Positions 16,738-25,394 of a DNA stretch of 64,000 bases are shown here, piece by piece (position 1 is the first letter of the stretch; each line of letters opens with the position of its first letter). Made by a program: the position numbers and the translations under genes. Where the stretch lies: NCBI GenBank assembly GCA_028768545.1, contig CP054838.1, forward strand, positions 511,501 through 575,500, written 5' to 3'. The notes below the pieces were generated by a model, which saw only the letters and a program-made list of their open reading frames with translations, had not been told where the DNA came from and did no database searches. The stretch is from Desulfobacter sp. GTDB taxonomy: Bacteria > Desulfobacterota > Desulfobacteria > Desulfobacterales > Desulfobacteraceae.

Positions 16738-17181
16738 CTATTCTTTTACAGTAACAGGCGCGCCCTTTGTGCCGGCATAAAAAACAATGATGTCCGCATC
16801 TGTTTTGCCGGTGTTTTTACCGTAATGCCAGGTGTCCACCACTTCAACAATGGGGTCACCGGCTTTCATGACCAGGGTTTTGCCCGACCGGGTGGTTACG
16901 GTGAGTTCGCCTGAGATCAATACCCCTGCATTGATCACAGGGTGGGGGTGCCAGGGCAGGGTGGTGTTGGCGGGGATTTTGATGCGTAAAATGGTGATTT
17001 CAGGGACGCCCCGGGGGTACCCAGGCAGGTCCGCGCCATTCCAGGTCTGGCTGGTCTTTGTCAAAAGCATTGCCTTGGTTTCATTGGCCAACACGGGCTG
17101 GGACAGGCTGAAACAGATCAGACAAAGGAGAAACACCCTCAAACAAGCCGTGAACGTATTGATGGTCAGATATTTTTTCAT
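16738..17181 (-). CDS. Periplasmic cupin-domain protein
   Basis: 147 aa with a clear signal peptide (CLRVFLLCLICFSLSQPVLA, cleavage near residue 32). The single beta-barrel cupin has metal ligands in WHPHPVINAGVLISGELTV (H-x-H and Glu) and the distal DTWHYGKN (His). Its function is not defined; small exported cupins of this type bind a metal and may be isomerases or oxygenases. It is monocistronic, with a good sigma-70 promoter 85 bp upstream of the start. Confidence 0.87.
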   Translation of the reverse strand: MKKYLTINTFTACLRVFLLCLICFSLSQPVLANETKAMLLTKTSQTWNGADLPGYPRGVPEITILRIKIPANTTLPWHPHPVINAGVLISGELTVTTRSGKTLVMKAGDPIVEVVDTWHYGKNTGKTDADIIVFYAGTKGAPVTVKE

Positions 17182-17265
17182 GAAAATTTTCCTTTAAACG
17201 GCCTTTGCCGACGGTTTTTGTCCGCCCTTTTCAAAAAGGTCGCAATCTATTGTATAGGCAGGGGT

Positions 17266-17293
17266 TGTATACTATAAAAAACAGCCCTGTCAA
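17266..17293 (-). promoter_or_regulatory. Sigma-70 promoter for the cupin gene
   Basis: On the minus strand: perfect -35 TTGACA (17288-17293), 16-bp spacer, -10 TATACA (17266-17271). It lies 85 bp upstream of the cupin ATG, with no other gene in between. Confidence 0.65.
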
Positions 17294-17349
17294 GCGTGGG
17301 ATGACCGGCGGGATACAGGGTGCAGATAAGCATTGAGTTTTTCAAAGGT

Positions 17350-17357
17350 CTTTTTTA
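17350..17357 (+). repeat. Other half of a separated IS6 target duplication (CTTTTTTA)
   Basis: The octamer ctttttta abutting IS copy e, exact reverse complement of the octamer abutting copy d at 9644-9651. The two copies are inverted relative to one another, so recombination between them would place the halves like this. Confidence 0.65.
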
Positions 17358-18195
17358 GGTTCTGTTGCAAAAAATTATTAATGTCTGATACAAGTCCGTT
17401 TTGGCACTAATTTGTTTGCAGAGAGATAGTATGAAAAATGAAAACCCTTTCAAGTGGCGTCATTATGAAAAAGAAATCATCCTGTTGAATGTTCGCTGGT
17501 ATCTGAGATATCAACTGAGTTACAGGAATCTGGAAGAGATGATGCAAGAACGGGGCTTGTCTGTGGATCACAGTACCATTTACCGATGGGTTCAGCGCTA
17601 TGCTCCTGAAATGGAAAAGCGAAGCAGGAAGTATCTGCGGCAATCAAATGATTCTTACCGTATTGATGAAACATATATCAAGGTGCGGGGGAAAATGAAG
17701 TATCTTTACCGAGCGGTCGATTCCCGTGGAAATACCATCGATTTTCTTCTTCGCAGCAGACGTAATATGGAATCTGCCAAACGATTTTTTAAAAAGATGC
17801 TGCGAGCTTCCAATAGCTCCAGACCTCGGGTTCTGAGTGTTGACGGAAATCCTGCATATCCTCCGGCAGTAAAGGCTTTGAAAGAAAAAAAGCTTCTGAA
17901 TAAGGACTGTATCCTAAGACAGAATAAATATCTGAACAATATTATTGAGCAAGACCACCGGTTTATCAAAAAGCTTGTCAGAGCTGGTATGGGGTTCAAG
18001 ACATTTCATTCTGCCTGGCGGACGCTAAAAGGCTATGAAATTATGAACATGATCAGAAAAGGACAAGTTAAAAATATTAGGAAGGGAGAAATTTTAAAGC
18101 AGAAAGAATTCGTCGAAAATCTGTTTTCTTATGCTGCGTAAATTTTACGCCTGAACGATCTCTTTGTCCTGGAAATATTTTTTTGCAACAGAACC
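17358..18195 (+). mobile_element. IS6-family insertion sequence, full length (copy e)
   Basis: 838 bp because the right end has one extra T in the T-run (attttttttgcaacagaacc). Flanks are ctttttta left and tccacccg right. A MaoC gene is cut by the right end. Confidence 0.95.
17431..18141 (+). CDS. IS6-family DDE transposase (copy e)
   Basis: 236 aa with intact D79, D138, E173 and no internal changes relative to copies b and c. Confidence 0.93.
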   Translation: MKNENPFKWRHYEKEIILLNVRWYLRYQLSYRNLEEMMQERGLSVDHSTIYRWVQRYAPEMEKRSRKYLRQSNDSYRIDETYIKVRGKMKYLYRAVDSRGNTIDFLLRSRRNMESAKRFFKKMLRASNSSRPRVLSVDGNPAYPPAVKALKEKKLLNKDCILRQNKYLNNIIEQDHRFIKKLVRAGMGFKTFHSAWRTLKGYEIMNMIRKGQVKNIRKGEILKQKEFVENLFSYAA

Positions 18196-18503
18196 TCCAC
18201 CCGGACCGGGGCAAGATGGCGCACCCGGTTCATGCCGTAGTAAATGCCCATGACCGCGCCCTTGGGCACCACCATCACCCGTTCATGAAAATGGGTGAGC
18301 AAGGAAAGAATCAGCCCGCTCTGGGCCACGGTGGTTCCGAAAAAGCCCTGACTGGCCGCCTCCTCATCCACATGGGACCAGTGGTTGTCCAGGGTGCACC
18401 GGGCAAATTTATTGATTCGCTCCTGGTCAATGGGGAACCATTGGGACAGGCCGATCTCTTTGCCCAGCTTTTTTTCCATCTCTTTTAAGGATAACACCTG
18501 CAT
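18196..18503 (-). pseudogene. MaoC-like (R)-enoyl-CoA hydratase, C-terminus cut by IS6
   Basis: From ATG 18503 (preceded by AAAGGGACC) about 102 codons remain: KEIGLSQWFPIDQERINKFA, then NHWSHVDEEAASQGFFGTTV and AQSGLILSLLTHF, ending in MNRVRHLAPVRVEV at the IS. This is the NodN/MaoC hot-dog hydratase pattern with the D-x4-H (DNHWSHVD) dyad. Intact members have about 150 residues, so roughly a third is missing. It is the last gene of the leftward CoA-catabolic island and would hydrate enoyl-CoA thioesters. An upstream in-frame extension exists but lacks a binding site. Confidence 0.82.
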
Positions 18504-18637
18504 ATGGTCCCCTTTTTCTTTTGCCTGAGCAGATCCTGATACTGCACGGGCGCATAATAAAACAACCAAAATCGCGCTCATCTCAACAACTTGCATTTAT
18601 GGATCATCACCAGACAACCACCCAAATTGTCATGAAA

Positions 18638-19441
18638 TTAAATCCCCTTGAATACCGGTGACCGCTTTTCCTTAAAAGCCTTTGACCCTTCCTGGGCGTC
18701 CTGGCTTAAAAACACGGGCACAGCCAGGTCAAACTCATTTTTAAGGCCCTCTTCAATGGAAAGCCCGACATTGGTCATCACGGCTTTTTTGATGGCTGTC
18801 ACGGCAAGGGGGGCGTTTTTAACAATGATCTTTGCCAGGCGTTCGCACTCTTCCATGACCTTGTCCCTGGGGACCAGACGGTTGATCAGCCCCATGTCCA
18901 AGGCCTCTTGTCCTTCAATCAGCTCTCCTGTGAGCATCATTTCCATGGCCCGGGCATAGGGGATCTGCCGGGGCAGTTTGACACTGGACCCCCCTGCAGG
19001 AAACACCCCCCATTTAACTTCCTGAAGCCCGAATCTGGAACCTTCTGCTGCAATGCGGATGTCTGTGCCGTAGAGAAGCTCCAGGCCGCCTGCAATGGCA
19101 TGGCCGTTGATGCCCGCAATCACAGGTTTATAAATGTTAAGATCCCTGAGCCAGGCCTTCTGGACCATGAGGGGATCTGCCTGGACCCGTTTTTCAGCTT
19201 CGGTCTCAGGGGTTTTGGTCCCGGTGAAAAGGGGGATGAGATTGGCAAGATCAGCGCCTGCGCAAAAGGTATGATCGCCTGTGCCCGTGATAATGGCGCA
19301 GCGAAGATCATCATCGTCCCGATAGTTTTTCCAGGCATCAATGAGCTGGACAAGGGTTTCAGAATCCAGTGCATTGTGGGCCTCGGGCCGGTTTAAGGTG
19401 ATATAGGCGATTTTATCTTTTTTTTCGTAAATAATGGACAT
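18638..19441 (-). CDS. Enoyl-CoA hydratase/isomerase (crotonase family)
   Basis: 267 aa, full length. Crotonase motifs are ITLNRPEAHNALD at the N-terminus, the oxyanion-hole segments FCAGADLANL and NGHAIAGGLELLYGTDIRIA, and FGLQEVKWGVFPAGG. The second catalytic Glu position of classical hydratases reads Gly/Ala here (VFPAGGSS), so an isomerase, hydrolase or lyase variant is possible. It sits 57 bp downstream of the DUF35 gene in the same transcription direction and belongs to cassette 1 of the island. Binding site CGGAGAAAATTC. Confidence 0.9.
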   Translation of the reverse strand: MSIIYEKKDKIAYITLNRPEAHNALDSETLVQLIDAWKNYRDDDDLRCAIITGTGDHTFCAGADLANLIPLFTGTKTPETEAEKRVQADPLMVQKAWLRDLNIYKPVIAGINGHAIAGGLELLYGTDIRIAAEGSRFGLQEVKWGVFPAGGSSVKLPRQIPYARAMEMMLTGELIEGQEALDMGLINRLVPRDKVMEECERLAKIIVKNAPLAVTAIKKAVMTNVGLSIEEGLKNEFDLAVPVFLSQDAQEGSKAFKEKRSPVFKGI

Positions 19442-19498
19442 GAATTTTCTCCGAAAATCGGGGTCCCGGCCAAACGGATGTATGGGCCGGAACCTGGG

Positions 19499-19969
19499 TT
19501 AGGGTTGCAGGTTCGTTGGTTTAAAATGATCAATATCCAGGATGGTGGCCGTGGTCTTGTCGCTAAACACCGGTTCCACCTCCATCCCCTGAATCTCCTG
19601 GTCCGGGTCTATTTCCTCCAGAATATGCACCAGGGGGGTATCTGTGCCCTCCAACAGAATCATGGCCAGAATATAGGGTGGCGTTCTGGGCAGGTGGCGG
19701 TCTTGATAGTTCACCACGGTGTGGTTGACCACCGTTCCTTTGCCGGACAGATCCACCCAGTTGTCAGAAATGTCGGCCATGCAGAGATGGCAGGTCTGCC
19801 TCGGGGGAACGTACACCTTTTTGCAGTCAGGGCATTTCACCCCTTTGACGGCCCTGTGGTCCCGGATCTGGGTTAAAAAGAAACTGCCGGTCCGGCCTGC
19901 AAAATAGGTGTAGGGCAGGGCCAGTTTTCCCTGGATCACATATGCGTCTTTGGATTCTTGTGGTTTCAT
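19499..19969 (-). CDS. DUF35 zinc-ribbon/OB-fold protein (cassette 1)
   Basis: 156 aa from ATG 19969 (GGGGGAAAA before it). The zinc ribbon VKCPDCKKVYVPPRQTCHLC (CxxC-x11-CxxC) is followed by an OB fold (GTVVNHTVVNY...). DUF35 proteins bind CoA or acyl-CoA and pair with thiolase-fold partners, as in archaeal acetoacetyl-CoA thiolase/HMG-CoA synthase, benzoylsuccinyl-CoA thiolase BbsAB and the steroid aldolase Ltp2-ChsH2. It nearly abuts the SCP2-DUF35 gene. The equivalent in cassette 2 carries an additional MaoC domain; this one ends after IDHFKPTNLQP. Confidence 0.88.
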   Translation of the reverse strand: MKPQESKDAYVIQGKLALPYTYFAGRTGSFFLTQIRDHRAVKGVKCPDCKKVYVPPRQTCHLCMADISDNWVDLSGKGTVVNHTVVNYQDRHLPRTPPYILAMILLEGTDTPLVHILEEIDPDQEIQGMEVEPVFSDKTTATILDIDHFKPTNLQP

Positions 19970-19979
19970 TTTTCCCCCG

Positions 19980-20819
19980 TTATTCATCAATCTCAAAATA
20001 TTGAATATCCTCTATGGATCCGGTCCTGTGATCCGCCCACACCGGTCTTAACCGCGTGCCGGGAATAATCTTTTCCCCGAGCACAATCCCCATTTTCACC
20101 TGGTCAAGCTGGTCCGGGCGCAAAAGATGCCAGAACACCTCTTCATCTTTGCACCCGTCCAAAAGAATGCCCACAGAACCGTAGGGGGCCTGTCTGGCCT
20201 CCCCGGTCAAAGGATCGGGACTTGAGTAATAGCAGTATTCCAGCATCCGCATCTCACCCCGGGGACCGATGTTTACCCAGTGGTCATTTCTGACCCTGCA
20301 GACGGCGCAGACCTCCCGGGGCGGGGACTGAAGCCTGCCGCATTCAGGGCATTTGATGGCAAGGATGGTTTTGTCCTTTAAAACCTTTAAAAATTTGCCC
20401 ATCACAGGACCTGTGGAAAATTTCTGGTCCACTGAAATGATTTTTTTCAGCACGATAAGTTCCTGGTCATTGTCGGCCTCATCGCCCCCCGGAATGATCT
20501 TTTTAAACATTCCGGGCAGCCTTGAAAAGGCCTGCATATCTCCTTTAACAATAAGTTTACGGGAGGTAATGGCCTCCATGGTATCCACGGAGCCTGTGTT
20601 CAGGCCGATGAAAATATCCTTGTCTGCCCGAATCTTTACATCACAGTCTACGGCCAAATCAGATCTCAGGCGCATTTTACCCCGGTCAATTTCAAGGGTC
20701 CAGGCGCCTGTGTCTTTGATCTCGTATCCAAACGAGGCGGATATGCCCTCTGCCCCTTCTGGGCGGAACCGTTCTGCCATGGTATTAAAAATATCTGCCA
20801 CCCTGATCTTATTTTCCAT
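19980..20819 (-). CDS. SCP2 sterol-carrier domain fused to DUF35 (cassette 1)
   Basis: 279 aa starting at MENKIRVAD (AAGGAGCCTCAA before the ATG; a longer frame exists but has no site). Residues 1-115 are an SCP2-type lipid-binding domain (SFGYEIKDTGAWTLEIDRG, SRKLIVKGDMQAFSRLPGMF). Residues about 165-279 form a DUF35 unit: zinc ribbon IKCPECGRLQSPPREVCAVC, then the OB fold. The fusion could hold a hydrophobic acyl-CoA and present it to the thiolase-like partners encoded directly upstream. A paralogue of the same architecture stands at 28806-29627. Confidence 0.87.
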   Translation of the reverse strand: MENKIRVADIFNTMAERFRPEGAEGISASFGYEIKDTGAWTLEIDRGKMRLRSDLAVDCDVKIRADKDIFIGLNTGSVDTMEAITSRKLIVKGDMQAFSRLPGMFKKIIPGGDEADNDQELIVLKKIISVDQKFSTGPVMGKFLKVLKDKTILAIKCPECGRLQSPPREVCAVCRVRNDHWVNIGPRGEMRMLEYCYYSSPDPLTGEARQAPYGSVGILLDGCKDEEVFWHLLRPDQLDQVKMGIVLGEKIIPGTRLRPVWADHRTGSIEDIQYFEIDE

Positions 20820-20829
20820 TTGAGGCTCC

Positions 20830-22017
20830 TTAGAAGTTGAGTTCCTTTTCAAGCATAAACAAGATGGTCCACATGGTGCCCCCGAAAGAGGAGGCAATGG
20901 CATGGTCCACATCCCTTTGAATCTTGTGGGGACCTGCATCCCCCCGGATCTGCCTGGCGGCCTGGGCCACCCGGACCATGGCCGTGGCCCCGATGGGATT
21001 GGCAGCCAGCACCCCGCCCGAAGGATTAATGGGCATGGATCCGTCCAGCATGATCTCCTTGTCTTCTATGAGCTTTAAATGTTCATCCCCCTCAAGCAGG
21101 AAAAAATCCCGGATCCAGTCCGCCCCCCACCAGGCCGAAGGATCGTACATTTCAAACACATCAAAGTAGTTGAGCGGATCTGTAATCCCATTTCTTTCAT
21201 ACAGGGTCTTGGCCGCAAACCTGTGGGTGGTTTCATTGGGGTAATAATTAACACAGAGATTCAAGGTCTCCTCCCGGTGAACCGTGACATGGTCCCGGAT
21301 CCATACCGGATTTCGGGTGATCTTGCGGGCCTTTTCTTCAGAGGCAAAAATCATCACACAGGCCCCGTCCGACTGGGAGAACATGTGGATGAGCCGCAGA
21401 TCCCCGATCAGGGGGGGAGAATTTTCCATGAGATCTTCCATCTGATCCCAGTCCAGACCGAATGCCCTGTGAGAGTTGGGATTCAGGCAGGCATGCTTGT
21501 CCATGATGATTCTATAGGTCATGGCCGCCCGCCGGGCCCGATCTTCCCCGAACTCTGAAATGGCCTTGACCGCAGCCGAATCGGTAAGCGCCCCGGATTG
21601 GAGCTTTCTGGCCCAGAGGGGATCGGCCATATTAGTGATGCCCCCTGTGGTATGGCCCTCCTGGAGCTTTTCAAACCCCACGGCCAGAACCGTGTCATAC
21701 ATGCCCGACGCAATGAGATTGTCTGCGGCAGCCACCAAAGTGCCGCCGGTGGTCCCCCCGGTGGTCAGCCGAAAGGAATCCCTGCCCGCAGCCCCTGTGC
21801 CCAGGGTATGCCAGAGATCGGGCTGGTGAACCATTTCAAAGAGTTCCATATTGCCGTGGACCACGCAGTCAATATCGTCCATGGTCATGGAGGCATCGTC
21901 CAGGGCCGCCCTGACCGCCTCATGGATCATTTCCGGCTGGTTCACATCCTCCCAGTGGCTGGAAAATTTGGTTTCCCCGATGCCCACGATTCCCACATGT
22001 CTGTTTTTTTTATTCAT
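20830..22017 (-). CDS. Thiolase-fold protein A (SCP-x/lipid-transfer type, cassette 1)
   Basis: 395 aa from ATG 22017. Thiolase fold of the SCP-x/lipid-transfer class: VGIVGIGETKFSS, DIDCVVHGNMELFEM, and a C-terminal NPSGGVLAANPIGATAMVRV. At the place of the nucleophilic Cys (normally C-x-S-G) it reads TTGGTTGG (about 85-92), and the usual G-H-P of the catalytic His reads A-N-P. It is therefore probably not a classical thiolase; the Cys-less relatives with known function are retro-aldolases such as Ltp2. It is translationally close to protein B (10-bp gap) and 10 bp from the SCP2-DUF35 gene, so a multi-subunit complex is likely. Confidence 0.87.
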   Translation of the reverse strand: MNKKNRHVGIVGIGETKFSSHWEDVNQPEMIHEAVRAALDDASMTMDDIDCVVHGNMELFEMVHQPDLWHTLGTGAAGRDSFRLTTGGTTGGTLVAAADNLIASGMYDTVLAVGFEKLQEGHTTGGITNMADPLWARKLQSGALTDSAAVKAISEFGEDRARRAAMTYRIIMDKHACLNPNSHRAFGLDWDQMEDLMENSPPLIGDLRLIHMFSQSDGACVMIFASEEKARKITRNPVWIRDHVTVHREETLNLCVNYYPNETTHRFAAKTLYERNGITDPLNYFDVFEMYDPSAWWGADWIRDFFLLEGDEHLKLIEDKEIMLDGSMPINPSGGVLAANPIGATAMVRVAQAARQIRGDAGPHKIQRDVDHAIASSFGGTMWTILFMLEKELNF

Positions 22018-22027
22018 TGGTCTGCCT

Positions 22028-23173
22028 TTATTTTTCAAGGATTAACACGGCATGGTGCTGGCCTGCAGGGCCGGTGGTCCCGTGGGCCAAAGCCCTTTGC
22101 GGCGATTCCACCTGATTTTCTCCTGCCTCGCCTCTCAGCTGGGACACGGCATAGGCCGCTCTTGCAAGGCCTCCGAGCATCAAAGGATTGCCGTTGAGCA
22201 TTCCGCCGGACAAATTCACGCAAGACCTATCCATCCCGCCCTGATCCATCCAAATTTTACCCCGGCAGGGTTCTGCAAGCCCTGCCCCCTCTGCCCAGAG
22301 GGGCAGCTGGTATGCATAGGCATCGTTGAGTTCCACAATATCCAGCTGGGCCGCAGGATCATCGATCCCGGCCATGGCATAGGCCCGGGCAGCGGCATGT
22401 TTCAATGGGGCATTGGCCACAAGATCCCGGTCTCCTAAAAAAAAATGGTCCATACCCGACCCAAAGCCTGTGAGCCATACCGGGGTGTCCGTAAACTCAT
22501 GGGCCCGTTCTTCACAGCAGAGCAAAAATCCTGCGGCCCAGTCGGTCACAGGGTATTGGTGCAGACGGCGGATGGGGTCTGCGGCCATGGGAGATTCCAG
22601 GACCTGGTCCATGGAGACCATATCGTTGGGTCTGGCATATGCGGTTTTGGCCCCGTTTTGCCTGGATCTGACCACAATCCGGGCCAGATCCTCATCATCA
22701 AGGCCTGAGGCCTGCATATAGGCCCGGGCCTGGAACCCTGAAGCACTCAGATAATCCATGCCCAAGGCCCGGGTGTAAAAAGGATCAAAGGCCAGGTTGG
22801 TGCACATGTTCCGGCTCTCGCTCTGGGATTCCTTGCAATGGGCCAGAACCAGAATAAGATCATCATGGCCTGAAAGAATGCAGGCCATTGCGTATCCCAG
22901 GGCGGAAATCCCGTCCTGGGCCACTTTTTCCTCCCCCCGGTAATGGGCGCCCACCGCATCGGTGATAGCCTCGTCTGATATGGTCCTGGCGTCAAACACA
23001 TCATCGGAACAGGTCACCACGTTTCTGATGCCCTTTTCCATGTCAAAGGTGACATGGGTCTCGTGGATAATGGACTCAAAACAGTCCATGAGCATGCCCT
23101 GGTATCTTAAATGCCTGTAATCGGACTGGTTGTTGATCTGCGCCATTGCACAGACGGCCACTTTGCGGGTCAT
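22028..23173 (-). CDS. Thiolase-fold protein B (cassette 1)
   Basis: 381 aa, second and divergent thiolase-fold subunit. N-terminal VAVCAMAQ, central FDARTISDEAITDAVGAHYR, and C-terminal NLSGGMLNGNPLMLGGLARA. The nucleophile region reads EEKVAQDGISAL (no Cys; A85 at that position by eye), and the His motif again reads N-P. It may be a structural or CoA-binding partner of protein A. The gene lies 12 bp downstream of the broken acyl-CoA ligase on the same strand. Its closest relative in the window is 30955-32103, with near-identical ordering of partner genes. Confidence 0.85.
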   Translation of the reverse strand: MTRKVAVCAMAQINNQSDYRHLRYQGMLMDCFESIIHETHVTFDMEKGIRNVVTCSDDVFDARTISDEAITDAVGAHYRGEEKVAQDGISALGYAMACILSGHDDLILVLAHCKESQSESRNMCTNLAFDPFYTRALGMDYLSASGFQARAYMQASGLDDEDLARIVVRSRQNGAKTAYARPNDMVSMDQVLESPMAADPIRRLHQYPVTDWAAGFLLCCEERAHEFTDTPVWLTGFGSGMDHFFLGDRDLVANAPLKHAAARAYAMAGIDDPAAQLDIVELNDAYAYQLPLWAEGAGLAEPCRGKIWMDQGGMDRSCVNLSGGMLNGNPLMLGGLARAAYAVSQLRGEAGENQVESPQRALAHGTTGPAGQHHAVLILEK

Positions 23174-23722
23174 GGTCTCTCCTTTTTAGTTTGCATCAGC
23201 ATACATGGACTCCACCAGATCTTCGTACATGGTCATCACCACATTCCGCTTGAGCTTCAAAGATGCGGTCAGCTCTCCTGTCTCAGAGGAAAAGGCCTGT
23301 ATGAGAATCCTGTATTTTTTAATGGTTTCGTACCGGGCCAGCTGACTGTTCCGCTCTGCCACATGATCTGCCACAATCTTAAGAAACGCTTTGTTGTCCA
23401 GAAGGTCGTCAGGGTCCTCGAAGGCAATCCCCTGTTTTTGGGCTAAAAGCACTGCCTGGTCCGGGTTGAGATTGAACATGGCCGTGAGGTATTTTCTCCG
23501 TTCTCCGATGACGATCACATGCTCGAACAGCGGATCAAACTTAAATACCCCTTCAATTTTCTGGGGGGGGGGATATTCTTGCCCCCGGAGGTGATGATCA
23601 GATCCTTTTTCCGGTCCGTGATCGTTAAAAAGCCCTGGTCCAGCTCCCCGATATCACCCGAGCAAAGATAGCCCTCCTCGTTAAAGGCCTCTTTTGTCTT
23701 TTCTTCCATTTTCCAGTATCCC

Positions 23723-25035
23723 TCAGTGATGTCCGGTTAGGTTTTTGCTTGCTCAATAATTTTTTGATCTTTGACAATATTGTCCCTGTTTGAACTATGA
23801 GAGCCCTGCTCCTCGCAGCCAAACAGGTCATTTAGAATGGCGGTTCGCAGCTGCCGAACTCTTTTGATCGTGACCTTTTCATTAAACTGTTTTTGGCAAT
23901 GGATTGCCAGTAACAGGTAAGTGATAAGGCCGCCAAGAATCTGAACCATAAGGCCGTATTCACTGCGGGCAATGAGATGATATACCTTCAGATGTTCTTT
24001 CCACCATTTGAAAAAATCCTCAATGGTCCACCGGAGTTTATAAATTGTTGCTATTTGTTCCGCTGTTAAATCATGCCTGTCAGTTGCCACATAGTATTTG
24101 ACGCCAGCAATTTTATAGCCAACAACCCGAACAGGCCTTTTCGTCTGGTTTTGATTCGGAGTACCAAGTTTAACCAGTGCATCATAAAAAATGTAGCTGT
24201 CGGAAGAGGTCTCGTGGTTATCAATAATTGTTCTTGTTGTCCTGGTTTTTATACGGCAGACAAAATGTTTGCCTTGCTCCTGAAGCAGGTCAAATTCTTT
24301 ATGGGATTGATATCCACGATCCATAACACCTGTTTGCCCCTTGGAAAGTATTTTGGGAACAAAAGTGCGTTCAGCGCCGTTGCCTTCAGTCAAAAAGATT
24401 TTGTTTGGGATTCCGTGATTAATGTCAAATCCGCAATGTACTTTGGCTTTTTTACTTCCTTTTCTGTAGTTCGCCCAGTGCATTGAAAGGACTGCATTTA
24501 TGAGACTACCGTCAATGGAAACCAACTCTCCTAACTCGGCGTGTTCACCCGGATGACACTCAAGAGCCTGTTTATAAAGATCCTCAAAGATAAATTGCAG
24601 TTGTTCGAGTCCCCTGTGATTGATGGCTTCACAGAAACTACTACGGCTGATACCACCGTTTGGCGCAATATTTTCTTTAGCAAAAACATTCTCCTTGAGA
24701 TCCTGAATTAAATGTCGGGCAGACTTGTGCTCCTGAAGATGGAAATAAACTAAAGCATTTATCTGGTCTTCGAATGTCATTTTTAAAGGGCGGTCTCCTC
24801 GAGATTGTAATTCCGGTGCTTTTGAAAGTGACTTTATCAGAGGGCACCTGAAATTGTCAAAGTTCAGGGACCGTAGTTGTTTTTTAGGGACTGAGATGTG
24901 CGTCATTTGAGCTCCTTGAGTTAAATTTTCAAGGCGCACAAAAATTTTTACGCACATTTGTCAACACAAAACAGACTGTTTTTTCAATGATTTTAGATGC
25001 TTTTTATATGCAACAACCTAACCGGACACTACTGA
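23723..25035 (-). mobile_element. IS4-type insertion sequence, complete (inside acyl-CoA synthetase)
   Basis: About 1.31 kb with imperfect inverted ends sharing TGTCCGGTTAGGTT. The left end matches the partial second copy at 60356. The host octamer tatccctc occurs at both sides (23717-23724 and 25037-25044), so a target duplication of about 7-8 bp is likely, but the exact boundary is uncertain by 1-3 bp. Confidence 0.85.
23737..24906 (-). CDS. IS4-family transposase
   Basis: 389 aa from the ATG after AAGGAGCTCAA. DDE residues by pattern: SIDGSLINA, VMDRGYQSH, and YKLRWTIEDFFKWWKEHLK, the last being the Y-x2-R-x3-E-x6-K signature of IS4-like enzymes. It appears intact. A short-range upstream start would add 17 residues but lies before the binding site. 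The second copy at 60370-61199 lacks the N-terminal part. Confidence 0.9.
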   Translation of the reverse strand: MTHISVPKKQLRSLNFDNFRCPLIKSLSKAPELQSRGDRPLKMTFEDQINALVYFHLQEHKSARHLIQDLKENVFAKENIAPNGGISRSSFCEAINHRGLEQLQFIFEDLYKQALECHPGEHAELGELVSIDGSLINAVLSMHWANYRKGSKKAKVHCGFDINHGIPNKIFLTEGNGAERTFVPKILSKGQTGVMDRGYQSHKEFDLLQEQGKHFVCRIKTRTTRTIIDNHETSSDSYIFYDALVKLGTPNQNQTKRPVRVVGYKIAGVKYYVATDRHDLTAEQIATIYKLRWTIEDFFKWWKEHLKVYHLIARSEYGLMVQILGGLITYLLLAIHCQKQFNEKVTIKRVRQLRTAILNDLFGCEEQGSHSSNRDNIVKDQKIIEQAKT

Positions 25036-25355
25036 ATATCCCTCAAAGACATTGTCCCCTTTGATCAATATCTCACCATCTTGGGCAATCTTGATCTCAA
25101 CGCCGGGGATCGGGTTGCCCACGGTACCGATACGATAGTTGTCCAGCCGGCTCATGGTGGCAGGGGCGCAGCATTCGGTCATGCCGTAGCCCTCGACCAC
25201 GGTAATGCCTGCGGCATTGAAAAAAAGAATGATATCCCGGGATGTGGGCGCGCCCGAGGCCGTCATCCACCTTACCCGGCCCCCTAAAGCCTCGGCCAGT
25301 TTCTTGAACACCAGGACATAGGCCAGCTTGTATTTTAAATTCAGGAAAATAGAGA

Positions 25356-25394
25356 CGGGCTTATGCTGCTCACGGCGGGAGCAGCATAAGCCCG
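25356..25394. repeat. Perfect palindrome at a frameshift
   Basis: 16-bp arms CGGGCTTATGCTGCTC (25356-25371) and its exact complement (25379-25394) with a 7-base spacer. It lies exactly where the acyl-CoA synthetase frame breaks (after WGHKIGL). Confidence 0.8.

Noticed and set aside
9652..18195. Composite transposon bounded by IS6 copies d and e
   Set aside because: The outer flanks (taaaaaag and tccacccg) do not match and the cargo is ordinary housekeeping genes; inversion explains the flanks better.
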